Below, piece after piece: positions 7,759 to 13,932 of a stretch of DNA of 17,759 nt. The stretch is from contig CALKWU010000115.1 of the NCBI GenBank assembly GCA_938004015.1, positions 1 through 17,759 of the forward strand. Reading direction: 5' to 3'. Within the stretch, counting starts at the first letter, position 1. Each line of letters begins with the position of its first letter. The position numbers and the translations under genes were made by a program. A model generated the notes under the pieces. The model did not search any database. It saw only the letters and a list, made by a program, of their open reading frames with translations, and was not told the DNA's origin. The DNA comes from an uncultured Oceanobacillus sp. GTDB lineage: Bacteria > Bacillota > Bacilli > Bacillales > Amphibacillaceae.

Positions 7759-7772
7759 ACAACACTGACACC

Positions 7773-7805
7773 AGACCACAGAGAAAATCATCCTCTCTGT
7801 GGTCT
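7773..7805. terminator. Convergent-gene hairpin (probable bidirectional terminator)
   Basis: AGACCACAGAGA (7773-7784) pairs perfectly with TCTCTGTGGTCT (7794-7805) around a nine-base loop. It lies between the end of cutC (+) and the end of the ybaK-like gene (-), where a shared terminator is expected. Neither side has a strong T-run, so termination efficiency is uncertain. Confidence 0.65.
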
Positions 7806-7835
7806 ATGATTGCGATGTAAAATGATCGCTGTATG

Positions 7836-8357
7836 TTAGATTTTTGCTTCAGCACCTTCTGTATCATTGGTTTCTGCAGATTCCCCATCCCATCCTTTAC
7901 ATACATCGATCCATTCTTTTGCTGAGGAATAAGTTTCCAATTCTTCACATGTCACTTCGATTGCAGAATTTGTGCTGCCACATGCTGGGTATACTTTTTC
8001 AAAACGTTTTAGTGAAAGATCGAGATATACATCCAGGTCGTTAACTAAACCGAATGGACAAACTCCACCGACCGGATGTCCGGTTTGTTCAACGACATCT
8101 TCCGGAGAAAGCATCCGGGCTTTGAACTGAAATGTATGACGGAACTTTTTATTATCAATTTTTGCATCGCCAGCGGTAACGACGAGCATCGCTTTTTCAT
8201 CTTTTCCTCGAAAGGATAAAGTTTTCGCAATTTGTGCCGGCTTGACACCAATCGTATCTGCGGCTTCCTGTACAGTAGCGCTCGAGGAATCGAACACCAT
8301 AATATCATTATCTCTGTTCCATTTCTTCAAATGTTGTTTGACGCTTTCCAATGACAT
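7836..8357 (-). CDS. YbaK/EbsC-family aminoacyl-tRNA deacylase
   Basis: A 173-residue YbaK/prolyl-tRNA-editing-family protein. Members hydrolyse mischarged aminoacyl-tRNA(Pro), such as Cys- or Ala-tRNA(Pro), in the cytoplasm. The invariant catalytic-site lysine is Lys45 in Ala-Lys-Thr-Leu, and the Gly-Gly-Val-Cys-Pro-Phe-Gly loop is near residue 98. The last 20 residues are acidic and lie outside the core fold. The ATG follows AAAGGATGGG on the minus strand at suitable spacing. It converges with the sugar operon and lies downstream of a broken gene on the same strand. The exact tRNA specificity cannot be read from sequence. Confidence 0.92.
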   Translation of the reverse strand: MSLESVKQHLKKWNRDNDIMVFDSSSATVQEAADTIGVKPAQIAKTLSFRGKDEKAMLVVTAGDAKIDNKKFRHTFQFKARMLSPEDVVEQTGHPVGGVCPFGLVNDLDVYLDLSLKRFEKVYPACGSTNSAIEVTCEELETYSSAKEWIDVCKGWDGESAETNDTEGAEAKI

Positions 8358-8447
8358 CGTTTTCCCATCCTTTTCTGCATCAGTTATTTAAATTTTTCAT
8401 TTATTTTCAGCAATAATTATCATAGTGGGTATTTGTAGTAATATTGT

Positions 8448-8906
8448 TTATTCACTTTCTTCCTCTACTTGCCATTTCAAGTTTAAACTGTCAATGAATT
8501 CTTTGAACTTCCCATTGAAGACATTATCATTTTTTCCCTTCGCATGTACCCATTCTTCATCACAATAAAAAACCGAAACGATATTTGGAGTGTACGTAGT
8601 TGCAGCTTATTCAAACACTGTCATGTTGTAGCCCGTCACGAGTTTTTTTGAGTTCAATATTTTCCAATTCTGACTTCAGAATCTCCAATAAATCGTTTTC
8701 CGTGGTTTCTGAAGTGGTTCGTTCAAAAGCTTCTAGATTTGTTGTTTGGGTGATGACTTTAGTGATTTCGTCTAGGTACTAATATCCTCATGCACTATTT
8801 CGTGCAATGTCGTCCTAGGTGATTGGATCAGCCATATAACCGCAATGAACAATACAGCAGCAACTATCACAATTGCCGTTTTTTTCGGTCTTGTCAAATA
8901 AATCAT
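8448..8906 (-). pseudogene. Broken gene for a small single-span membrane protein
   Basis: Read on the minus strand from ATG at 8906, the first frame gives a basic N-terminus, a hydrophobic segment of about 18 residues and a short tail ending at TAG (8774-8772). A second frame starting at that TAG continues with Glu/Thr-rich sequence (Leu-Asp-Glu-Ile-Thr-Lys onwards) to about 8635. The original frame then resumes (Gly-Tyr-Asn-Met-Thr-Val-Phe-Glu), meets TAA at 8609-8607, and goes on with protein-like sequence to a final TAA at 8450-8448. Two compensating frameshifts and one nonsense codon therefore break what was probably a protein of about 150 residues: one N-terminal membrane anchor and an outward-facing domain. 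I do not recognise the family. Assembly errors could explain the indels but less easily all three lesions. Confidence 0.7.
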
Positions 8907-8920
8907 CTTTTTTAATCTGC

Positions 8921-8929
8921 ATTATACCA
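8921..8929 (-). promoter_or_regulatory. Extended -10 promoter for the broken membrane-protein gene
   Basis: On the minus strand this reads TGGTATAAT, a consensus -10 with an extended TGn. The box ends 14 bases before the ATG at 8906, so the predicted 5' leader is only about seven bases. No good -35 is visible at 17 bases. Confidence 0.5.
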
Positions 8930-9219
8930 TAAATCAAGTGAATAATTAACATGAAAAAATAATGTGTTCTTGGGATGAGCTTAGGTGAGATGATTCATGA
9001 CCGGGTGAGCATTTACAATACTCCATAAAAGAATAGAAGTTCGAGTGATTTTCCTTAGTCAATCGGCAGATAGAGAGGCAGGGTGAACCATGCGATGACG
9101 GTTTGGATGGTAAAGAACATCATGTCCTGTGCATAAGAGGTTCACCCGCCACAAGTTTAAAAGGAAGTCTATTTCATGAGAAGATGTTTAGAACCTAATA
9201 AAGGCACTTAGTTTCTGCA
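8930..9219. other. Intergenic stretch with no complete gene
   Basis: This lies between the broken membrane-protein gene and pepA, both on the minus strand. It contains an imperfect long inverted repeat (9077-9150, listed separately). It also has a short minus-strand frame (9123-9055) of 22 hydrophobic residues with two Met, two Trp/Phe clusters and an acidic end, which looks like the C-terminal tail of a lost membrane protein. No rRNA, tRNA or riboswitch pattern was seen. Confidence 0.5.
9077..9150. repeat. Imperfect inverted repeat downstream of pepA
   Basis: GGC-A-GGGTGAACC (9077-9089) pairs with GGTTCACCCGCC (9139-9150), giving 12 base pairs with one bulged A. Inside it, ATGC (9090-9093) pairs with GCAT (9131-9134). 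It could be a stem at the 3' end of the pepA transcript, but no T-run follows on either strand. Confidence 0.45.
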
Positions 9220-10620
9220 CTAATCCAGTTTTTGATTGTTTGATACGTGCACCGTGAAATCAGCCAACAATCTAGCGCCAAATCCGGTTGCCGATTTTCT
9301 ATAATAGCCTTTCTCTTCACCTTGCATGACGCCAGCCATATCCACATGGAGCCATTTTGCTGATTCTGGCACGAAGCGGCGAAGGAATAAGCTCGCTGTA
9401 ATGGATCCTGCTTCTGGTTTTGAGCTTGTATTGTTGAAGTCGGCATAATCACTGGCCAAATAATTGTCATAAGCATCAACTAATGGCATCGGCCAAACGA
9501 AGTCGCCGTTTTTCCGGCCGATTTGCTTCATTTCTTCCGCAAGTTGTTCGTCACCGAATACGCCAGCGATTTTTGTTCCTAACGCATTGACGATTGCTCC
9601 GGTAAGCGTGGCGATATCGATGATATAATCACTGTTTATTTCGCCGGCTCGGATCAAAGCATCGGCCAAAATCAAGCGTCCTTCTGCATCGGTATTTCCA
9701 ACTTGCACGTTAAGGCCATTTTTATAACGAATGACATCTCCCGGAATGACCGACGTGTTATCTGGCATATTTTCTACAATCGGAATGAGCGCAACGACAT
9801 TGACATTGGCTTCTGCATCCGCCAATAATTTCATCGCACCACTAACTGCAGCGGCACCGCCCATATCCATCCGCATGCTGCTCAAATCTTTTCCACGTTT
9901 CAATGAGATTCCACCTGTATCAAAGGTGACACCTTTTCCAATGAGGGTGACGAGTGGTTTAGAATCATCTTTTCGATATTCCAACTCGACAAATGCCGGA
10001 GAATGCTTGCTGCCTCTTCCAACTGTCAACACCCCATTCATTTGGCGTTGCTCCAGTTCATCTTTATCGAAAACAGTGACCTTTACAGCCGTATCTTTGA
10101 ATGTTTCTTTTAACAGGTTCGGAAAGGTTTCCGGATTTAATGTACTCGGGATTTCATTCATCAAATCCCTGGAAAATGCAGTCGCTTCAGCACGGATTTG
10201 ACCGAGTTTCGTAAAGTTTTTCGTATCTGCATCTCCGTCAATGTGTAAGTTAGTTTTGAATGCTTTTTTCTTTGCTTTATATTTTTCGAATTGATAAGAC
10301 CCTAAATGCCAGCCTTCGACAAATGCGGTTACGGTATGTCCTTTAACCAATGTTTCAAATGCCTTTATCAGGCTTTCTTCAGTCAATGAAGCGTTTTCCA
10401 CTTTCCGCTTGCTTAGAACACGAGAAATCGTTCCGGCGATATGTCGGACATTTTCATAGGATTCATCTTCCTTTAACTTGACGACAACGACCAATTCGCC
10501 ATCACGGACGAAGGGCAAAGGATTGACCGTTGCAGAACTATTTTCTACAAATTGTTTCAATGCTTCATTCTCTGCGATTAATGGGTCATTCTCAAATAAA
10601 ATAGTTGCTTGATTGCTCAA
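9220..10620 (-). CDS. pepA: M17-family leucyl aminopeptidase
   Basis: A 466-residue cytosolic leucyl aminopeptidase that removes N-terminal residues from peptides using two metals and usually assembles as a hexamer. All family metal and catalytic residues are visible: Lys229 and Asp234 (Gly-Lys-Gly-Val-Thr-Phe-Asp), Lys241, Asp252 (Met-Asp-Met-Gly-Gly), Asp311, Glu313 and Arg315 (Asn-Thr-Asp-Ala-Glu-Gly-Arg-Leu). Their spacing agrees with E. coli PepA. The N-terminal non-catalytic domain fills about the first 160 residues. The start is TTG at 10620, with AAAGGAGAG eight bases upstream. It follows a 70-residue gene on the same strand after 42 bases and is probably co-transcribed with it. Confidence 0.96.
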   Translation of the reverse strand: MSNQATILFENDPLIAENEALKQFVENSSATVNPLPFVRDGELVVVVKLKEDESYENVRHIAGTISRVLSKRKVENASLTEESLIKAFETLVKGHTVTAFVEGWHLGSYQFEKYKAKKKAFKTNLHIDGDADTKNFTKLGQIRAEATAFSRDLMNEIPSTLNPETFPNLLKETFKDTAVKVTVFDKDELEQRQMNGVLTVGRGSKHSPAFVELEYRKDDSKPLVTLIGKGVTFDTGGISLKRGKDLSSMRMDMGGAAAVSGAMKLLADAEANVNVVALIPIVENMPDNTSVIPGDVIRYKNGLNVQVGNTDAEGRLILADALIRAGEINSDYIIDIATLTGAIVNALGTKIAGVFGDEQLAEEMKQIGRKNGDFVWPMPLVDAYDNYLASDYADFNNTSSKPEAGSITASLFLRRFVPESAKWLHVDMAGVMQGEEKGYYRKSATGFGARLLADFTVHVSNNQKLD

Positions 10621-10662
10621 TTGACTCTCTCCTTTACATGAGTGAAGGGCATTTATCCCGTT

Positions 10663-10875
10663 TCATTCATCAAATGGAATGGCAAAATTTCTTTTTTTCG
10701 GATACTTGGATATGAGTAAATGACATTTTTTCCCATGATCTTTTGCGTACCAATGGTCTTTAAGATAGTTTTTCAATTCATCCTTTGATTGAATCCCTTC
10801 CTCCTTCAGCTCATCTAACAGTAATTGTATATAACTTTCTTCCAGTTCGAATCCATCGACAACGATCTTTTCCAT
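10663..10875 (-). CDS. Small protein of unknown function upstream of pepA
   Basis: A 70-residue, charge-rich, soluble-looking protein with no signal peptide or membrane segment. Residues about 10-45 look helical and acidic; the second half is rich in Lys/His/Tyr with a single Cys and ends Pro-Phe-Asp-Glu. I do not recognise a family. It has a convincing start: ATG at 10875 with AAGGAG nine bases upstream and an extended -10 promoter about 40 bases upstream. It lies 42 bases before pepA on the same strand, so the two probably share a transcript. Confidence 0.75.
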   Translation of the reverse strand: MEKIVVDGFELEESYIQLLLDELKEEGIQSKDELKNYLKDHWYAKDHGKKCHLLISKYPKKRNFAIPFDE

Positions 10876-10914
10876 ATTGTGTAACTCCTTCTGACGTTTT
10901 CTAGTCTTGTTGGC

Positions 10915-10923
10915 ATTATAGCA
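10915..10923 (-). promoter_or_regulatory. Extended -10 promoter of the small-protein/pepA unit
   Basis: The minus strand reads TGCTATAAT, a perfect -10 hexamer with TGn, about 40 bases upstream of the small-protein ATG. The -35 region is poor (a TGGCAT-like hexamer at 18 bases), as is common with extended -10 promoters. Confidence 0.6.
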
Positions 10924-11112
10924 AAAGTAAACGAATGAATGCCAGCATGAATAGGAAAAGATGGGTTTAAGGTGTTTGGATCAATTGTACATGTTCACTA
11001 TTTTTAATAATAGGCTAACACTTTATTTAAAATAATCACATTACTAAGTAAGACAAGATAAGAGTTTGAAAGAAAACCCGTCAAAGGAGGGAGTTTATCA
11101 TATCGTTCCCAT

Positions 11113-11964
11113 CTATTTAGTCATGTAGAGGATGCCTACTGTATTCGGACCGCAATGGGATGCGATCGTACATCCTGTTCGTGTAATATGAATTTCTTGA
11201 AAGTCGGCGATTGCTTCAATCGTTTGCTTCACGAGAACGATGTTTTCTTGCGATGTCCCGGAATGGGTGATAAACAGTCGTTTTAAATCGAGATCATGAC
11301 GATCCTTTAAGAGATCCTTGACGTACCGTTTCAGTACGACTGGTAAAGAACCACGATATTTTTTACCGACCGTCATCGTTGCATCTTTATGATTCACTTT
11401 AATACACGGTTTGATGTTTAATAAGTTAGCGCCGAATGCAGTGATTGCCGAGCATCGACCACCTCCTCGTAAATAGGTGAGCGTATTAACAACGAAACTG
11501 GCATTCGCTTTCGGTTTTAATGCAAGTACTTCTTCATAAATTTTATTTGCGGGCATCCCTTCTGCAATTCGTTCAGCTGCTTCGATGACGAGTGCACCCA
11601 TACCGGTGGAAAGATTTCCAGAATCAATGACATAGACGTTTCCCAGCTCTTCAGCAGCAAGCTTTGCATTTTGATAGGAAGAAGAAATGCCAGAGCCTAA
11701 ACTAATATGGATGACCTCATGGCCTTGATCCGTCCACTGTCTAAAATAATCGATGTATTCTTGCGGATTCGGTGCAGAAGTTGTTGGTAAAATTTTTTTC
11801 TTATCGAACGTCTCATAAATCATTTCTGGTGTAATATCGACACCATCACGATAGATTTTGTTTTCCAGATGGACGTGAAGCGGCCGGCAATGAACATGGT
11901 AGCGTTGTTTTAATTCGTCACTCAGGTCGCAAGTACTATCGGCACTTATAATAATTTCAGACAT
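11113..11964 (-). CDS. DegV-family fatty-acid-binding protein
   Basis: A 283-residue DegV protein. Family members bind a fatty acid between two domains, and FakB-type members present it to the kinase FakA. Visible motifs: Ser-Ala-Asp-Ser-Thr-Cys-Asp-Leu at the N-terminus, Pro-Thr-Thr-Ser-Ala-Pro near residue 65, Ser-Leu-Gly-Ser-Gly-Ile-Ser-Ser-Ser-Tyr around residue 90, and Arg-Gly-Gly-Gly-Arg in the middle. I chose ATG 11964 because GTGAGG lies about eight bases upstream and the protein then begins at the usual DegV position; the in-frame ATG at 11997 would add 11 residues before the Shine-Dalgarno. It is a single-gene unit with its own promoter. Whether it is a FakB or a non-FakB paralogue cannot be told here. 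Confidence 0.95.
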   Translation of the reverse strand: MSEIIISADSTCDLSDELKQRYHVHCRPLHVHLENKIYRDGVDITPEMIYETFDKKKILPTTSAPNPQEYIDYFRQWTDQGHEVIHISLGSGISSSYQNAKLAAEELGNVYVIDSGNLSTGMGALVIEAAERIAEGMPANKIYEEVLALKPKANASFVVNTLTYLRGGGRCSAITAFGANLLNIKPCIKVNHKDATMTVGKKYRGSLPVVLKRYVKDLLKDRHDLDLKRLFITHSGTSQENIVLVKQTIEAIADFQEIHITRTGCTIASHCGPNTVGILYMTK

Positions 11965-12010
11965 ATTAATAACCTCACTTATGATGACTGAATCCATTTG
12001 TATTAATATT

Positions 12011-12019
12011 ATTCTACCA
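12011..12019 (-). promoter_or_regulatory. Extended -10 promoter of the degV-family gene
   Basis: The minus strand reads TGGTAGAAT: five of six -10 bases plus the TGn extension, about 47 bases upstream of the ATG at 11964. A GAGACA element lies 15 bases further upstream as a weak -35. Confidence 0.5.
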
Positions 12020-12123
12020 ATAAATAAAATTTGTCTCCATTATGGACGACGAGGACAACTATAACCTAAAAAGTTCAAGGAAGTTTTCTTGGGAATAAAT
12101 TTAAAATAGAGGAGTTGGATGAC

Positions 12124-12328
12124 ATGAAATTAGTCGGTATTGTAGGTTTAAATGGTGACGTATCTTATAATCGCACATTATTAAACTATATCAAAAGACA
12201 ATTTGGTTCATTATTTGATTTAGAAGTCTTAGAGATTAAAGATATATATTCCATTGTTCAATCAAAGTGATGATCAGACAAATAGTCCAGCCATTCAGAA
12301 TCTTCATCACCTCCAGTGCATCGATTAA
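12124..12328 (+). pseudogene. Truncated, frameshifted NADPH-dependent FMN reductase
   Basis: The ATG at 12124 follows GGAG by nine bases and opens a flavodoxin-like reductase N-terminus (Met-Lys-Leu-Val-Gly-Ile-Val-Gly, then Ser-Tyr-Asn-Arg-Thr-Leu-Leu), the FMN-phosphate-binding region of this family. A single extra T at about 12250 shifts the frame, and the native frame stops at TGA (12268-12270). In the +1 frame the protein continues with the family motif Phe-Asn-Gln-Ser-Asp-Asp, then Ser-Pro-Ala-Ile-Gln, until TAA at 12326-12328. Only about 68 of the usual 180 or so residues remain; the C-terminal two thirds are lost. A terminator hairpin follows 30 bases later, which suggests an internal deletion that kept the original terminator. 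Confidence 0.8.
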
Positions 12329-12358
12329 GGGCTAATCATCATATAGTAAACAAATAGT

Positions 12359-12404
12359 AAAAAGGAAGAATTTCTCGATGTCAGAAGTTCTTCCTTTTTT
12401 ATTT
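12359..12404 (+). terminator. Strong intrinsic terminator
   Basis: AAAAAGGAAGAA (12359-12370) pairs with TTCTTCCTTTTT (12388-12399). The stem continues through one T-G pair into TTCT/AGAA, leaving a seven-base loop. A T-rich tail follows on the + strand, and the upstream A-run could serve the minus strand. It ends the remnant reductase unit. Confidence 0.85.
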
Positions 12405-12490
12405 TGACATGGCAACTGAGGCAGAGTAAGTTATTGTCTAATAAATTTACAAATTTGGAGGATGTGTTAGGATATTAAACTATTTATGAG

Positions 12491-12506
12491 AATTATTGCA
12501 ATAATT
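12491..12506. promoter_or_regulatory. Perfect 16-base palindrome, candidate operator
   Basis: AATTATTGCAATAATT is its own exact reverse complement. It lies about 90 bases upstream of an extended -10 element. The shape suits a dimeric repressor, but it does not match the Bacillus consensus boxes I know (PerR, Fur, CodY, PurR, TnrA). It is also AT-rich, so chance is possible. Confidence 0.35.
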
Positions 12507-12591
12507 ACTACATCCATAGCACGAATATGTAAATATATAAAAATATCACTATTAATCAATGTTTAACAAATTTCAGTATTTTCAGGTGCAT

Positions 12592-12600
12592 TGATATAAT
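12592..12600 (+). promoter_or_regulatory. Extended -10 element upstream of ABC-transporter remnant
   Basis: TGATATAAT has a perfect -10 hexamer plus TGn. A weak TTCAGT lies 17 bases upstream. It is followed by GGGAGG and an ATG at 12651, so it was probably the promoter of the transporter before the gene decayed. Confidence 0.4.
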
Positions 12601-12696
12601 AAAAACCATCATTTCGAAATGAAAATATGTATTGGGAGGCCATCATTTTTATGTTTAAGCAAAAGGAAAGCCGTTGTTTTAGTCGAATAGTCGTTT

Positions 12697-13169
12697 GATA
12701 TGATCCGTGGTACACCATTACTTGTACAAATATCAATATTACACTGGGACCGAAACGCTTAAAAGGAAAGTCAGAGGCAGAAGCAAAAGGACTAGGCACT
12801 CAGCTGCTGGATAAAGTGGGTCTAGTCGATAAAGCGGATGTATATCCAGATAACTTATCAGGTGGACAAAAACAACGGGTCGCGATTGCGCGTGCATTAG
12901 CCATGGAACCACGTATTATGTTATTTGACGAGCCGACCTCAGCTTTGGACCCGGAAATGGTTGGAGAAGTTCTTCAAGTGATGAAAAATTTGGCGGAAGA
13001 TGGAATGACGATGGTCATTGTGACGCATGAAATGGGGTTTGCCAAGGAAGTCGCTGATCGCGTTATCTTTATGGATGAAGGTTTCATCGTTGAAGAGGGC
13101 ACACCGACTGCACTCTTTGACAATCCACAAAACGACAGGACGAAGAGTTTTTTGTCTAAAGTATTATGA
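12697..13169 (+). pseudogene. Amino-acid ABC transporter remnant: permease fragment fused to 3' part of ATPase
   Basis: Bases 12697-12729 encode Asp-Met-Ile-Arg-Gly-Thr-Pro-Leu-Leu-Val-Gln, a hallmark of polar amino-acid ABC permeases (GlnP/HisM type). From 12729, in another frame, the sequence is the middle and C-terminal part of a GlnQ-type ATPase: Thr-Leu-Gly-Pro, the signature Leu-Ser-Gly-Gly-Gln, Walker B Leu-Phe-Asp-Glu-Pro-Thr-Ser, the H-loop Val-Thr-His-Glu, and a normal end at TAA/TGA near 13169. Walker A, the Q-loop and the rest of the permease are missing. An internal deletion therefore joined two neighbouring genes at about 12729. GTG 12816 could open 117 residues, but without Walker A the product could not work as an ATPase. 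The substrate-binding protein is absent. Confidence 0.85.
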
Positions 13170-13307
13170 GTGTTGCCACTAAGCGAGTTAATGAACAATT
13201 TAGTAGCATACGTGATTATTTTCGAGGTATTTTCAGAGATTGCAGGATTGTTTATACGAAATCGAGTGTCAGGATGTTTAAACGTATTACATTCTATTTA
13301 TTCTGAT

Positions 13308-13336
13308 TTGACGGAATACACCTGATTGAATAAACT
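13308..13336 (+). promoter_or_regulatory. Sigma-A-type promoter of ectABC
   Basis: TTGACG (13308-13313), a 17-base spacer and TAAACT (13331-13336) make a good vegetative promoter. Transcription would start near 13343, about 25 bases before the position favoured by the ectA Shine-Dalgarno. I found no clear sigma-B pair in the 180 bases upstream of ectA. Confidence 0.6.
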
Positions 13337-13353
13337 TTTAAATAATTCAAAAA

Positions 13354-13911
13354 GTGAGGGGTGAGCATATTAAACCTTTAGAAATTGCCAGTAACTCAGA
13401 GGTAAAGACTAAATTTTACTTTCGGAAGCCGGAGAAAGAAGATGGAGCGGAAGTTTGGAGGTTGATTAAACAGACCGGTAATCTCGATCTTAACTCTTCC
13501 TATAGTTATCTCATGTGGTGTGAGGTTTTTTCGGAGTCATCGATTATCGCTTTTGGCGGACTCGGTGAGAAAAGGCCAGTTGGATTTGTCTCAGGATTTA
13601 TTCATCCAGAAAAACCCGATACATTATTTATTTGGCAGGTCGCTGTTCATGAATCACAACGTGGAAAAGGTCTAGCAACGAAAATGTTGAATCAGCTTTT
13701 AGAACGTGATTGTTGTGAACAGGTGAAATATATTGAAGCCACGGTAGGTCAATCAAACACGCCTTCTAACAATTTGTTCTTAGGTCTCGCAAGAAAATTC
13801 AAATCGAACTATAAAATCAGCAAGTATTTTGAATCGGATGACTTTCCGGAAAGTGAAGAGGAAGCGCATGAAACGGAGTGGCTATATCGAATTGGGCCGA
13901 TAAATAAATAA
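13354..13911 (+). CDS. ectA: L-2,4-diaminobutyrate N-acetyltransferase EctA
   Basis: EctA acetylates L-2,4-diaminobutyrate from acetyl-CoA to N-gamma-acetyldiaminobutyrate, the second ectoine step. It has the GNAT fold with Phe-Arg-Lys-Pro-Glu near the N-terminus, the EctA hallmark Asp-Leu-Asn-Ser-Ser-Tyr-Ser-Tyr-Leu, and the acetyl-CoA loop Gln-Arg-Gly-Lys-Gly-Leu-Ala around residue 107. The start is odd. The only canonical codon is GTG 13354, which has no Shine-Dalgarno and immediately precedes the purine-rich GAGGGGTGA (13356-13364). Seven bases after that GGGG lies an in-frame ATT (13369), where a start would be expected. Length is 185 residues from GTG or 180 from ATT. First gene of ectABC, 21 bases before ectB. 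Confidence 0.95.
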   Translation: MRGEHIKPLEIASNSEVKTKFYFRKPEKEDGAEVWRLIKQTGNLDLNSSYSYLMWCEVFSESSIIAFGGLGEKRPVGFVSGFIHPEKPDTLFIWQVAVHESQRGKGLATKMLNQLLERDCCEQVKYIEATVGQSNTPSNNLFLGLARKFKSNYKISKYFESDDFPESEEEAHETEWLYRIGPINK

Positions 13912-13932
13912 TTAATAAAAGGATGAACCTAA

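Larger units (their letters stand above)
12405..12696. other. Non-coding stretch before the ABC-transporter remnant
   Basis: No intact gene. It holds a Shine-Dalgarno-like GGAGG near 12457-12461 followed only by stop-ridden sequence, a perfect 16-base palindrome (12491-12506), an extended -10 element (12592-12600), and a second Shine-Dalgarno-like GGGAGG before an ATG at 12651 that opens just 15 codons. It reads as the leftover 5' region of a decayed operon. Confidence 0.5.

Noticed and set aside
7649..7948. 99-codon minus-strand frame across the cutC/ybaK junction
   Set aside because: It overlaps the ends of two conserved genes and the convergent hairpin, with no family resemblance.
9077..9150. 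tRNA or riboswitch in the pepA downstream region (GGTTCACCC resembles a T-arm)
   Set aside because: No acceptor, D or anticodon arms can be folded around it.
9731..10201. 156-codon + strand frame
   Set aside because: It is antisense to the conserved pepA catalytic region, has no Shine-Dalgarno, and its serine-rich sequence is typical of a shadow frame.
11065..11100. Possible terminator after the DegV gene (minus strand, CCC/GGG hairpin before TTTTCTTT)
   Set aside because: The stem is only three G-C pairs with mismatches outside; too weak to call.
12816..13169. Intact 117-residue ABC ATPase starting at GTG 12816
   Set aside because: ATPase sequence continues upstream to 12729 and Walker A is missing, so it is the 3' part of a broken gene.
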